From Rhodanobacter glycinis (GTDB lineage: Bacteria; Pseudomonadota; Gammaproteobacteria; Xanthomonadales; Rhodanobacteraceae), in NCBI RefSeq assembly GCF_006438785.1, contig NZ_RCZB01000003.1, positions 650,964 through 714,963 on the forward strand: a stretch of DNA of 64,000 nt. The letters are read 5' to 3'. The translations under genes and the position numbers were made by a program. Numbering within the stretch: position 1 is the first letter of the stretch; each line of letters starts with the position of its first letter. The notes below the pieces were generated by a model, which was not told the origin of the DNA, did no database searches, and saw nothing but the letters and a program-made list of their open reading frames with translations. Positions 7,222-16,107 of this stretch are shown here, piece by piece.

Positions 7222-9477
7222 TCACAACTCCCAGCGCAGCTCGCCGAACCAGGTGCGGCCGGCATAGGGATGGTAGACCCAGTACTGCTCGTTGGTGAGG
7301 TTGTCCACGCCAAGCGAGGCGCTCCAGCCCGGCGAGAACTTCCAGCGCAGCCTGGCGTCGGCCACGGTGAAGCTGCTCACCGCGCCATAGGTGTCCACGT
7401 AGTCGCTGTTGTCCAGTGAGCCGTACTGGCGACCGGAGTGGCGTACGCCCAGCGAAGCATCCCACTGTGGCGCGAAGCGGTAGTCGGCGAACACGCTGGT
7501 GCGCAGTTTGGGAATGCGCGGAAAATATTTACCGTTGGCAAGCGGGTATTGGCGGTCGTCCAGCGTCCTGGCGTTGTTGAACGCGACGCTGGCCTGCAGG
7601 TCGAGTCCGGCCGTCCAGACGTCCGTCAGGCCGATCTCGCCCTCGATGCCGCGGTTGCGCATGCGGTCGATGTTCTGCACGCTGGTGATGCTGGGGGTGA
7701 CGGTGATGTCGGTTTGCGAGTAGAGCGAGTCGGCGATGCGGTCCTGGAACAGCGATACGCGCCAGTGCCCGTTGGCGAGTTGGCGGGTGAGCGTGAGGTC
7801 GGTGGACTCGTCGCGCTCGGGCTTGAGGTCGGGGTTGTTGTTGACGATCGCATTGGCCGAGATGCTGCCCTGGAACAACTCCGCCACGGTGGGGTAACGC
7901 ACCGCCTTGCCATCGGCCAGACGCAGTTCCCAGCCATCGGCGAAATCCCAGCTCAGCGCTGCCTTCGGTGAAAAATCGGTGCGCTGGCGATCGGCATAAC
8001 GCAACGTGTGGCTCGCGTTGGCCAGCAGGCCGCCGTAGGCGCGCCACTGCTCCAGCCGCCCACCGAGGGTGAGCGACCATGCATTCGCAAAGCTCCACAC
8101 GTCCTGCAGATAGGCGGCGCGGGTCTGGCTGCGTCCGGCGAACGCGCTGACCGGCGTGCCGTCGGCCGCATCGCGCCAGTCGCTGGCATTGCGCACACGG
8201 GTCTCCAGCACGTAGCGGTCGCCATGCACGCCGGCGTACAGCATGTGCTGTTCGCCGAGCGGGCCGGAACTGCGCAGGTCGAAGGTGTCCCAGCCGGAGC
8301 CCGCCTTGTTCGCGATCGTGCCGGGGCCACCACGCGGCGAGCCGGGCTCGGGCAGGCTGGCTGTGCTCGCCAGCGAACGCAGGAAATCGTAATGGCTGGC
8401 CACCGCGGTCCAGCGCCAGCCGTTGTCGAGGTGGCCATTCAACTCGACGCCGTAGAGCATGTGCGTGTCGCGGGCCGACGTGGGCGCCAGGCCGCTGGCC
8501 GGCAGGGTCCAGGTCCGACCGCCGACGCTGATGACGCCGCCGCTCACCGGCTGACCGGCGCCATCGCGGATCAGGCTGCGGGTGCGGTCGTCGGCGCGGT
8601 TATGCCACCGGCCCACGCTGAACAACGCGGCGACATGGTCGGTGACGTCGACGCCGACTTTCAGCTTGGCCTGGTTCTGTACGGTGTGTTCGATGCTGTT
8701 GGCGCCATACACCAGCCGCGATGTGCCGTTCGGATTGCGGTCGGGCGTGGCGCCGGTTACGGCGATCGCCGTGGCCGGATCGCCGCCGGCCTTCGCGCTG
8801 GCGTACTGCATCGGCTGGCCGCGGTTGTCGAGCTGGCTGATCGCCAGCAGCCAGCTCCAGCGACCCTGCCGGTCGCCCAGCGTGGCGGCCGCCTGGTGGC
8901 CGTTGTAATGGCCGCCTGCACCGTAGGCATCGCGATAGTCCTGGCTGAAGAACTGGCTGCTGACGCTGGCCGTCAGCCGTTGCGGCAGCACAGTGTGGAT
9001 CAGCACCGTGGTGCCCAGCGAATTGCCCGGATACAGCGCGGAATACGGGCCGTACAGGATGTCGACGGCGCCGATTTCCTGCGGCGCCACCATGCCCCAG
9101 CGCGGCGCGCCGTCATAGCCGTTGGTCATCAGGTTGGAGAGCAGCAGGCCGTCTGCATAGACCAGGCTGCGCGCACTCTGCAGGGTGCCGGCATTGCGGC
9201 CGCTGATCACTGCATTCGGATCGCCGACGTAGCGTTTGCGCACCATCATGTTCGGCGCGTACTTGAGGGCATCGGCGCTTTCGGTGACGTTCTGTTGCTG
9301 CAGCTTCAGGCGGCTGACGCGTACCTGCACGCTGGGCGTTTCCATCACCATGGTGTCGCTGGCGTGCACCGAGACCGGTGCAAGCGTCGTTGTGGCAGGG
9401 GCAGGATCAGTCGCCCACAGCGGGCTGGTGGACAGCGCAAGTGCGACTGCACAAAGGCCGATTGGAAAGGCGTTCAA
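7222..9477 (-). CDS. TonB-dependent outer-membrane receptor
   Basis: About 751 aa. After the export signal (LNAFPIGLCAVALALSTSPLWA) come the plug domain (roughly residues 40-160: SADALKYAPNMMVRKRYVG, SARSLVYADGLLL, VDILYGPYSALYPGNSLGTT) and the 22-strand barrel, ending with the aromatic C-terminal strand of outer-membrane proteins (WFGELRWEL). The start is uncertain: I chose TTG at 9477 because the signal peptide begins there; the frame is open to 9597. It is the first gene of the minus-strand operon with the Asp-box propeller and thioredoxin-like genes (68-bp gap). The substrate is not evident; the Met/His/Cys-rich partner suggests a metal complex. Confidence 0.88.
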   Translation of the reverse strand: MNAFPIGLCAVALALSTSPLWATDPAPATTTLAPVSVHASDTMVMETPSVQVRVSRLKLQQQNVTESADALKYAPNMMVRKRYVGDPNAVISGRNAGTLQSARSLVYADGLLLSNLMTNGYDGAPRWGMVAPQEIGAVDILYGPYSALYPGNSLGTTVLIHTVLPQRLTASVSSQFFSQDYRDAYGAGGHYNGHQAAATLGDRQGRWSWLLAISQLDNRGQPMQYASAKAGGDPATAIAVTGATPDRNPNGTSRLVYGANSIEHTVQNQAKLKVGVDVTDHVAALFSVGRWHNRADDRTRSLIRDGAGQPVSGGVISVGGRTWTLPASGLAPTSARDTHMLYGVELNGHLDNGWRWTAVASHYDFLRSLASTASLPEPGSPRGGPGTIANKAGSGWDTFDLRSSGPLGEQHMLYAGVHGDRYVLETRVRNASDWRDAADGTPVSAFAGRSQTRAAYLQDVWSFANAWSLTLGGRLEQWRAYGGLLANASHTLRYADRQRTDFSPKAALSWDFADGWELRLADGKAVRYPTVAELFQGSISANAIVNNNPDLKPERDESTDLTLTRQLANGHWRVSLFQDRIADSLYSQTDITVTPSITSVQNIDRMRNRGIEGEIGLTDVWTAGLDLQASVAFNNARTLDDRQYPLANGKYFPRIPKLRTSVFADYRFAPQWDASLGVRHSGRQYGSLDNSDYVDTYGAVSSFTVADARLRWKFSPGWSASLGVDNLTNEQYWVYHPYAGRTWFGELRWEL

Positions 9478-9624
9478 GCGACACTCTGGATGGGGGTCTA
9501 GGGTTGCAAGGATAGTCCGCTGTCGCGCGCGCAACAGATGGCGCGTTGTCGCAGCGGGAGTGCAGGCGGATGCACAACGGCATCGTCCGGCGTGCATGGG
9601 ACGCCGGTATGCGGTGAAAGGTGC

Positions 9625-9645
9625 CCGCCGACGTTGCGACGGCGG
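9625..9645 (-). terminator. Possible weak stem-loop downstream of regA-like gene
   Basis: Inverted repeat CCGCCG/CGGCGG with a 9-nt loop just past the stop of the response regulator. There is no U-tract, so termination is only a possibility. Confidence 0.25.
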
Positions 9646-9657
9646 CTGACTGCCGGA

Positions 9658-10242
9658 TCAGTCGTCCCGTTCGGGACGCTCGCGCACCGGGTGCTTGCTC
9701 AGTTTGCGCTGCAGGGTGCGGCGGTGCATGCCGAGGCGGCGCGCGGTCTCGGAAATGTTGCCGTCGCATTCGGTGAGTACGCGCTGGATGTGTTCCCACT
9801 CCAGCCGGCGCAGCGCCAGCGGCTGCTCGGGGGCGTCCGGCGGATCGTAGTCATCGGCATCGTTGTCGCCATCGAGCAGCGCTCGCACTACGGCATCGGC
9901 ATCGACCGGCTTGGCCAGGTAGTCGTGGGCGCCGCGCTTGATCGCTTCCACCGCGGTGGCGATCGAGGCGTAGCCGGTCAGCAGCAGTACGCGCAGGTCC
10001 GGCACCAGCGCGTGCAGTTCGGGAATCAGGCGCAGGCCGTTGTCCTCGCCCAGCTTGAGGTCGAGCACGCAGTAGCGCGGCTGATGCCGACGCGTGAGCG
10101 TGCGCGCTTCGTCGAAACTGGTTGCGGTGATGATCTCGAAGCCGCGCGAGCCGAGCGCACGCGCCAGCACGCGCAGGAACGTGGCGTCGTCGTCGACCAG
10201 CAGCAGCGGGCGCACGGTAGCGGCGTGGGGCAACTCGGTCAT
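9658..10242 (-). CDS. RegA/PrrA/ActR-type response regulator
   Basis: A 194-aa redox response regulator. Receiver domain residues 11-120: acidic pair DDD at 17-19, phospho-acceptor D61 in VLDLKLGEDNG, T89 in LLLTGY, K111 in LAKP. A short linker leads to a Fis-type helix-turn-helix (about 160-182, NISETARRLGMHRRTLQRKL), the domain layout of RegA/PrrA. The partner kinase gene lies 82 bp upstream on the same strand. In the known family the pair controls respiratory, carbon and nitrogen genes in response to the quinone pool. The targets here are unknown. Confidence 0.92.
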   Translation of the reverse strand: MTELPHAATVRPLLLVDDDATFLRVLARALGSRGFEIITATSFDEARTLTRRHQPRYCVLDLKLGEDNGLRLIPELHALVPDLRVLLLTGYASIATAVEAIKRGAHDYLAKPVDADAVVRALLDGDNDADDYDPPDAPEQPLALRRLEWEHIQRVLTECDGNISETARRLGMHRRTLQRKLSKHPVRERPERDD

Positions 10243-10324
10243 TGCGATGTTTCCTGAAGTGGAGCAATGCCCATTCTTGCCGGAAGCGACGACGCTTGCA
10301 CGCCTGCCGGGCCGAAGGGCGGGG

Positions 10325-11608
10325 CTATTTTTCGGCGATCACCGCCAGCGGCAGGCGCAGGCACACTTCTGCACCGTGTTCGGTATTGCCGGCGATCAGC
10401 TCGCCGTTCAATCGTTCGGCGGTGGCTTCGGCCAGGGCCAGGCCAAGGCCGAGCCCGGTCTGCTTTTGCGAATGACCCAGCAAGGTCAGCTCGCCGGTGG
10501 CGTCAATGCCGGGACCGTGATCGCGCACGTTCAACTGCAGCCAACCACCTTCGCGCGATACCTGCAGCGCCACCGCGTGCGAGTGGTTGCCGGCCGAGGC
10601 ATCGGCAGCGTTGTTGAGCAGGTTGATGAGCGCATGGCGCAGTCCCGGCGGTGTGCGCAGCACGGTCTGTGCGGTGGCTTCGTCCAGTTCGAGGGTCAAT
10701 TCGGCCTCCGGACGCAGCAGCTGGAAACGCTCCAGGCAGCCGTGGATGAACTGCTCCACGTTGAGTCGTTCCGGCTCCTGCGACAGCTGTGCCTTGCCGA
10801 AGGCGACCATCTCGCGAAGGATCGTGCGGCAGCGGTCGACCTGGCCCTCCAGCAGTTCCAGGTCTTCGGCCAGCGAGGTGTCGCCGGCATGTTCGCGACG
10901 CAATTCGGGCAACAGGGTGCGCATCGTCGACAGCGGCGTATTGAGTTCGTGCGCGGCACCGGCGGCCTGGGTGGCGATCGCCAGGATGCCCTCGTCGCGC
11001 AACGCACGTTCGCGCACGCGCTGTACTTCAAGCTGTTGTACGCGTAGTGCGTAGGCCAGCCGGTTGATGAAGAAGCCGAGCAGCAAGGCACTGATCACGA
11101 AGTTCACGCCCATGCCGGCCACGTGCAGTGAAAAACGGCCAGGCGGGCCGTCGTGTGTCGGCATCGGCAGCGGCACGTGCCAGTACAACAGGATCACGTA
11201 GGCGACACCGGCCAGTGCCGCTACCGCCAGAATCGCGCGTGCCGACAATGCCGCTGCGCTGAGTGCGATCGGCACCAGCAGCAAGGTGATGAACGGGTTG
11301 CTGGCACCGCCGGTGAAATACAGCAGGTAACCGAGTACCAGGGTATCGGCGGCGATGTGCCCGATCGCCTCCCATTCGCGCAGTGGCCACGGCTGGCGCA
11401 ATCGCCAGGCGGCGAACACCGAGAACACGGCGAGCAGGCCGATGCCCAGCAGCAGCGGCAGCAGCGGAATCTCCAGCCGCATCCACCACGCGCACACCAG
11501 CACGGCCACGCTCTGCCCGGCGATGGCACACAGGCGCAGCCAGGCCAGCGTGCGGGCGAGAGCGAACGGGCCGATTCGGGTGGTGCTGCGATGGGACATC
11601 GCGTTCAT
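10325..11608 (-). CDS. RegB/PrrB-type redox sensor histidine kinase
   Basis: A 427-aa kinase with six predicted membrane helices in residues 15-185. The quinone-binding heptapeptide GGxxNPF is intact as GGASNPF (100-106). The H-box AAGAAHELNTPLSTM places the phosphorylated His at 220. The redox-active Cys of RegB corresponds to C260 in QVDRCRTIL. The ATPase part has N and G boxes (LLNNAADAS, DHGPGI, GLGLGLALAEATAERL). The start is ATG 11608 or the in-frame ATG at 11599. It forms a two-gene unit with the RegA-like regulator. Confidence 0.93.
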   Translation of the reverse strand: MNAMSHRSTTRIGPFALARTLAWLRLCAIAGQSVAVLVCAWWMRLEIPLLPLLLGIGLLAVFSVFAAWRLRQPWPLREWEAIGHIAADTLVLGYLLYFTGGASNPFITLLLVPIALSAAALSARAILAVAALAGVAYVILLYWHVPLPMPTHDGPPGRFSLHVAGMGVNFVISALLLGFFINRLAYALRVQQLEVQRVRERALRDEGILAIATQAAGAAHELNTPLSTMRTLLPELRREHAGDTSLAEDLELLEGQVDRCRTILREMVAFGKAQLSQEPERLNVEQFIHGCLERFQLLRPEAELTLELDEATAQTVLRTPPGLRHALINLLNNAADASAGNHSHAVALQVSREGGWLQLNVRDHGPGIDATGELTLLGHSQKQTGLGLGLALAEATAERLNGELIAGNTEHGAEVCLRLPLAVIAEK

Positions 11609-11663
11609 GGGCTGATCAGAAAGCCTTTGGAGCCCGCCGTCGCTGGCGGCGGATTCCTCGAAC

Positions 11664-13262
11664 TCACGGGTTGTTGAATTCCTCGCTGCGTACGGCGGGC
11701 AGCGGCGTGTGGTTGTTCGCGGGATCGGAGTGGCTGGCCGACAGCTTGTTCATCAGCGGCAGCATGGCCAGCGCGATCAGCACGCAGGCGATACCGACGA
11801 AACCGAGCTTGTTGAACAGGCTCACGTAGATCGTCAGCGACTGCACCGGATCGGTGATGTTGTCGGGGATGTGCGCATAGTTGGCCACGATGCTGCCGAG
11901 GTATTGCGACAGGCCCACCGCCACGTAGTACGCGCCCATCATGAAGCCGCCCATGCGCGAAGGCACGTAGCGCGCGATCATCGCCAGGCCCAGGCCGCTG
12001 ACCAGCAACTCACCCAGCGAGTACCAGCCATAGCCCCAGATCATCGTCCACGACGATACCTGGCCGGCCACCGCTGAGCTTGCGCCCACGCCATACATGA
12101 AGAAACCCACGGCGACGGCGGCAAACCCCAGCGCGAACTTCAGTGCGATCGAAGGATCCTTGCCGATCCGGCCGAGCGAGTTGTAGGCGAATACCAGCAC
12201 CGGGCTCAGGACGACGATCCAGATCGCATTGAGGTTCTGGTATTGCTCGGGAATCCAGTTGAACAGGTGTACCCCGAATACGTTGAACGACAGGTCCACG
12301 TTGTGCTGCGCGAACAGGTTCAGCGACGTCGCCATCTGCGAGTAGAAGATGAAGAAGAAGATCGTCTGCACGGTCAGCACCAGTGCGGCGATCAGGCCGG
12401 CGCGCTCGCTGGGCTGGCTGCTGCGGATCAGGTGGGCAAACACACCCAGGATCAGCACGCCGGCTGCGTAGACGCAGACCCTCGCCACGGCTTCGCTCTG
12501 CAGGATGAACGCGACAACGAAGATCAACAGAAACGCCGTGCCGAACACCGGCAACGCCCGGCGCATGTTCATCGGCAGGTCGTCCGCAGGCGAGCCGATG
12601 TCCCGTAAGGCGCGACGCATGAAAAAATAGATGATCAAACCGAGGACCAGGCCCACCGCGCAGCAGCCGAATGCGGTATGCCAGCCGATCGAATCGCCGT
12701 ATCGCGCTCCGATATAGTCGCGGATCCACGGCGTGGCCGTCATCGAGAGCATCGAACCGACGTTCACCGCCATGTAGTAGATGGTGAAGGCGCTGTCGAT
12801 CTTGGTGTCGTCGCCTTCGTAGATCTTGCGTACCAGATTGCCCGCGTTGGGCTTGAAGAAGCCGTTGCCGACCACGATCACGCCGAGCGCGAAATAGGTG
12901 AGGTTGGCCGGGGTCAGCAACGCCATCAGGCCGCTGCCGCCATCGGTCAGACCCAGCGTCTCCGGCGGGATCCACAGGATGCTGTAGCCGATCGCCAGCA
13001 CCGTCGCGCCGATCAGCATGGTGCGTCGCGTACCCAGCAGCTTGTCGCCGACCCAGCCACCGATTGCCGGCGTGGCGTAGATCAGCGCCGCCGCCGCACC
13101 CCAGACGAGGTTGGCCCTGGTGTCGACGAAGCCAAGCTTCTTCATCAGAAACGTGACCATCAACACCTGCATGCCGTAGAAGCCGAAGCGCTCCCACATC
13201 TCGATCATGAAGACGGTGGTGAAGGAGCGCGTCTGCGAGACGGGCGGATTCTGGATAGCCAT
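11664..13262 (-). CDS. POT-family proton-coupled di/tripeptide transporter
   Basis: An inner-membrane carrier of 532 aa with about 14 hydrophobic segments. The N-terminal ERFGFYGMQVLMVTFL is the E-R-F-x-Y-Y proton-coupling motif of POT/PTR transporters (here ERFGFY). Also seen are GGWVGDKLLGTRRTMLIG (MFS loop 2-3), GNGFFKPNAGNLV (POT motif) and SWTMIWGYGWYSLGELLVSGL. ATG 13262 is chosen because the protein then starts MAIQNPPVSQTRSFTTVF, just before the first helix. It is monocistronic as far as can be seen. The 300 bp upstream (13263-13562) hold its promoter and no recognisable gene. Confidence 0.9.
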   Translation of the reverse strand: MAIQNPPVSQTRSFTTVFMIEMWERFGFYGMQVLMVTFLMKKLGFVDTRANLVWGAAAALIYATPAIGGWVGDKLLGTRRTMLIGATVLAIGYSILWIPPETLGLTDGGSGLMALLTPANLTYFALGVIVVGNGFFKPNAGNLVRKIYEGDDTKIDSAFTIYYMAVNVGSMLSMTATPWIRDYIGARYGDSIGWHTAFGCCAVGLVLGLIIYFFMRRALRDIGSPADDLPMNMRRALPVFGTAFLLIFVVAFILQSEAVARVCVYAAGVLILGVFAHLIRSSQPSERAGLIAALVLTVQTIFFFIFYSQMATSLNLFAQHNVDLSFNVFGVHLFNWIPEQYQNLNAIWIVVLSPVLVFAYNSLGRIGKDPSIALKFALGFAAVAVGFFMYGVGASSAVAGQVSSWTMIWGYGWYSLGELLVSGLGLAMIARYVPSRMGGFMMGAYYVAVGLSQYLGSIVANYAHIPDNITDPVQSLTIYVSLFNKLGFVGIACVLIALAMLPLMNKLSASHSDPANNHTPLPAVRSEEFNNP

Positions 13263-13562
13263 ACTCTTTTCCGTGGGATTCAAACTGTGGCGACGCCAAA
13301 GCGCCCTATGACATGCGAGCCTGAACGGATCACAACCGTCGAAGCGTAACCTATTCGCCATCGGGGTGTAGCTGCACTGCGACATTGCAAAAGCCTGCGT
13401 CAGGCGCTCGCGATGGGTGCCTGTGGCATCATGACCGCCTGAATCAACCTGTTTGAAGGGAAGTTGTCACCCATGCCGATTGTCGGGATATCGCCGTTCG
13501 TGCCAGCCCTCATAACCGTTGCCAGGTCGCCGTTATCGGCGGCAGCCTGAAGGCGCGTCGCG

Positions 13563-13937
13563 ATGGCCGCCGAAGGTTTTCGTGGTCCGAAGCAGCTCTG
13601 GAATGCGTTCCAGTGGTCGATGAAGGGTTTCAGGGCCGCTTGGCGCCACGAGGCATCATTCCGGCTGGAAGCCTGTCTGGTGATCATCATGGTGCCGCTT
13701 GGCCTGTGGCTCGGTGACGGCGGCCTGGAGAAATTCGCGTTGATCCTGGCGCCGTTGCTGGTGCTCTCGGCCGAATTGCTCAATTCGGCCATCGAGGCGG
13801 TGGTCGACAAGGTCAGCCCCGAGTTCCATGAACTGGCCGGGCGCGCCAAGGACATGGGCTCGGCGGCGGTGTTTGTGCTGCTGGTCATGGTGGCACTGAG
13901 CTGGGGCCTGATCCTCGGGCCACGCCTGTTCGGCTGA
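13563..13937 (+). CDS. dgkA: Diacylglycerol kinase DgkA
   Basis: A small trimeric membrane kinase of 124 aa (family about 120). It phosphorylates diacylglycerol formed during membrane-derived oligosaccharide and lipid A modification, returning it to phospholipid synthesis. Three hydrophobic helices are visible (about 36-50, 58-72, 98-118). The catalytic signature ELLNSAIEAVVDKVSPEFHE and the acidic start of helix 2 are intact, as is the N-terminal RHEASFRLE. Turnover of lipid-derived diacylglycerol by phosphoethanolamine transferases is one source of its substrate; such an enzyme is encoded near 39 kb. Confidence 0.93.
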   Translation: MAAEGFRGPKQLWNAFQWSMKGFRAAWRHEASFRLEACLVIIMVPLGLWLGDGGLEKFALILAPLLVLSAELLNSAIEAVVDKVSPEFHELAGRAKDMGSAAVFVLLVMVALSWGLILGPRLFG

Positions 13938-14023
13938 GCTGCGCGTTTTCACCCCGCGGCGACACGATTGCGTCGCTTCGCATGGGATGATGGAATGACT
14001 TTCCACCGGAGCGGAGCGACCCC

Positions 14024-14644
14024 ATGAAACTTCTGCGAAATCTCGTGCTGTTGCTGCTCGCCGTCAGCCTGACCGGCTGCGGTTACAACACCATCCAGAA
14101 GCAGGACGAAGCGGTCAAGGCAGCCTGGTCCGAAGTGCTCAACCAGTATCAACGTCGCGCCGATCTGGTGCCGAACCTGGTCAACACGGTCAAGGGTTAT
14201 GCCCAGCATGAGGAAAAGGTCTTCGTCGAGGTGACCAATGCGCGCGCCAAGGTCGGCAGCCTGCAGGTCAACGCCGACTCGCTCAACGATCCGCAGAAAC
14301 TGCAGCAGTTCCAGGCCGCGCAGGGCGAACTGGGCAGCGCGCTGTCGCGACTGATGGTGGTCAGCGAAAACTATCCGCAGCTGAAGGCCGACGGCCTGTT
14401 CCAGAACCTGCAGGCGCAACTGGAAGGCACCGAGAACCGGGTTACCGTGGCGCGCAACCGCTATGTGCAGGCGGTGCAGGAATACAACGGGATGATCCGC
14501 ACCTTCCCCAACAACATGACCGCGAAGATCTTCGGCTACAAGGTCAAGCCGAATTTCAGCGTGGATAACGAGAAGGCGATCTCCACTGCACCGACGGTTG
14601 ACTTCGGCACCGGCACGCCGGCCTCCGCCACCTCGACGCATTGA
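14024..14644 (+). CDS. LemA-family lipoprotein
   Basis: A 206-aa coiled-coil protein. The N-terminus has a lipobox-like LLLAVSLTGC (Cys about residue 19), so it is probably a lipoprotein. The LemA core follows: GYNTIQKQDEAVKAAWSEVL, NQYQRRADLVPNLVNTVKGY, and SENYPQLKADGLFQNLQAQL ending with ENRVTVARNRYVQAVQEYN. The molecular role is not established. LemA genes are typically followed by TPM-domain genes, as here, where the stop overlaps the next ATG by 1 bp. GGAG precedes the start. Confidence 0.9.
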   Translation: MKLLRNLVLLLLAVSLTGCGYNTIQKQDEAVKAAWSEVLNQYQRRADLVPNLVNTVKGYAQHEEKVFVEVTNARAKVGSLQVNADSLNDPQKLQQFQAAQGELGSALSRLMVVSENYPQLKADGLFQNLQAQLEGTENRVTVARNRYVQAVQEYNGMIRTFPNNMTAKIFGYKVKPNFSVDNEKAISTAPTVDFGTGTPASATSTH

Positions 14645-15528
14645 TGATGTTTCGGTGCTTGCCGCGCCTGTGCCTGATGCTGGCGATGGCGTTGCTGTTG
14701 CCTGCCCTGTTGCATGCCGCCGATGCTCCGCCGACGCTGACGCGTCACGTCACCGACCTTAGCGGCACGCTGACGGCGCAACAGGTCGATCAGCTGGATG
14801 GGCAACTGGTTGCGCTGGAAAACGCCAAGGGTGCGCAACTGACCGTGCTGATGGTCGGCAGCACATCCGGGCAGGACATCGAGAGCTATTCGCTGGCCGT
14901 GGCCGAGGCGAACAAGGTCGGTCGCAAGGGTATCGACGATGGCGTGCTGCTGCTGATCGCGAAGAACGATCACCGCGTGCGCATCGAGGTCGGTTACGGC
15001 CTGGAGGGCGCGATTCCCGACGCGGCCACCGCGCGGATCATCCGCGAATACATCGCGCCAAAGTTTCGCGGCAACGATTATTTCGGCGGCATCAGCGACG
15101 CGGTTGGCGCGCTGACCCTGCTTATCAATGGCGAACCATTGCCGCCACCGGTGCAGGGTTCGCCCGCCGACGAGCGCTCCGGCCCGGGATTGCAGAACAG
15201 CCTGATGATTGGCGTGTTCGCGGCGCTGTTCCTGCGCAGCGTGTTCGGCCGCGCCCGGCCCTGGTTGCGCGCGCCCGTGGGCGCCGCGCTGGTCGGCGGC
15301 CTGTTGTGGCTGCTGGTATCGATGGGCGCAGGCATGCTCGGCGCGCTGATCGGCGGCGTGTTGATGCTGCTGCCGGGCGGCGCCGGGCGCTCGATCGGCG
15401 GCGGTGGCTGGGGCGGCTTCGGCGGTGGTGGCTGGGGTGGCGGCAGTAGCGGCGGAAGCTTTGGTGGCGGCGGTTTCAGCGGCGGTGGCGGCAGCTTCGG
15501 TGGCGGCGGTTCTTCGGGGAGCTGGTGA
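14644..15528 (+). CDS. TPM-domain membrane protein with Gly-rich C-terminus (YgcG family)
   Basis: About 294 aa: signal peptide to about residue 25 (ending LLHAAD), TPM domain about 30-165 (VTDLSGTLTAQQVDQLDGQL, GVLLLIAKNDHRVRIEVGYG, FRGNDYFGGISDAVGAL), then hydrophobic segments around 185-250 and a C-terminal tail almost wholly Gly/Ser (GGGGWGG-type) from about 250. I set the start at ATG 14644, which overlaps the lemA stop by 1 bp; ATG 14647 is equally possible. The next gene, another TPM protein, overlaps by 1 bp, so the three form an operon. Confidence 0.88.
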   Translation: MMFRCLPRLCLMLAMALLLPALLHAADAPPTLTRHVTDLSGTLTAQQVDQLDGQLVALENAKGAQLTVLMVGSTSGQDIESYSLAVAEANKVGRKGIDDGVLLLIAKNDHRVRIEVGYGLEGAIPDAATARIIREYIAPKFRGNDYFGGISDAVGALTLLINGEPLPPPVQGSPADERSGPGLQNSLMIGVFAALFLRSVFGRARPWLRAPVGAALVGGLLWLLVSMGAGMLGALIGGVLMLLPGGAGRSIGGGGWGGFGGGGWGGGSSGGSFGGGGFSGGGGSFGGGGSSGSW

Positions 15529-16031
15529 TGACACGCATGCGGCGACTTCTGGCCAACCTGTTCGGCGGCTGGTTCCAGCTGCCACGGCGATTTCCCGCGG
15601 CACTGCTGGACGACATGGCCACCGCCGTAGCGGCCGGCGAGCGCACCCACCGTGGGGAAATCTGTTTCGCAATCGAATCGCGATTGTCCCCGCTGGCGGT
15701 GCTGGATGGCCTCGATGCGCCTGCGCGTGCGCAGCAGGTATTCGCCCAGTTGCGGGTATGGGATACCGAGTGCAACAGCGGCGTGCTGTTCTACGTGCTG
15801 ATGGCCGAACACCGTATCGAGATCGTCGCCGACCGCGGCATCGCGGCGAAGGTGGCGGCAGGCGAATGGGATGCGATCTGTGCGCACATGCGCGAGTGCT
15901 ATGCGCGCGGGGAGTGGCGCAACGGCAGCGTTGCCGGCATAGCCGCCGCGAACGTGCTGTTGCAGCGGCACTTTCCCGACGGCGGCGAACCCCGTCCAGA
16001 CGAGTTGCGCGATCGCCCGATACTGCTCTGA
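15528..16031 (+). CDS. Second TPM-domain protein, cytosolic-looking
   Basis: 167 aa with no signal peptide: MTRMRRLLANLFGGWFQLP is basic and amphipathic. The TPM fold follows, with features HRGEICFAIESRLSP, VLFYVLMAEHRIEIVADRGI and IAAANVLLQRHFP, matching the companion domain downstream of lemA and TPM1 in other proteobacteria. It overlaps the preceding gene by 1 bp. Function is unknown; the fixed lemA-TPM-TPM order suggests one membrane-associated complex. A strong hairpin follows 29 bp after the stop. Confidence 0.82.
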   Translation: MTRMRRLLANLFGGWFQLPRRFPAALLDDMATAVAAGERTHRGEICFAIESRLSPLAVLDGLDAPARAQQVFAQLRVWDTECNSGVLFYVLMAEHRIEIVADRGIAAKVAAGEWDAICAHMRECYARGEWRNGSVAGIAAANVLLQRHFPDGGEPRPDELRDRPILL

Positions 16032-16060
16032 ACAGCGCGCGGCGGCTGGCGACGGAGCGA

Positions 16061-16085
16061 AACGGCCACCGTGAAGGTGGCCGTT
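16061..16085. terminator. Bidirectional stem-loop between convergent genes
   Basis: Perfect 10-bp stem AACGGCCACC / GGTGGCCGTT with a 5-nt loop, followed by CGTTT on the plus strand and preceded by A-poor sequence on the other. It lies between the end of the TPM operon and the convergent S9 peptidase, so it probably stops transcription from the left. Confidence 0.75.
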
Positions 16086-16107
16086 CGTTTATCACGTGCG
16101 ACGCGGG

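Noticed and set aside
8008..9501. A 497-codon plus-strand frame opposite the TonB receptor
   Set aside because: Antisense shadow of a clear outer-membrane receptor.
13263..13562. Minus-strand frame (13400-13888) whose tail, opposite the gap before dgkA, looks protein-like
   Set aside because: Most of it is antisense to dgkA; the tail in the gap has no start of its own and no recognised family. The gap shows no other gene.
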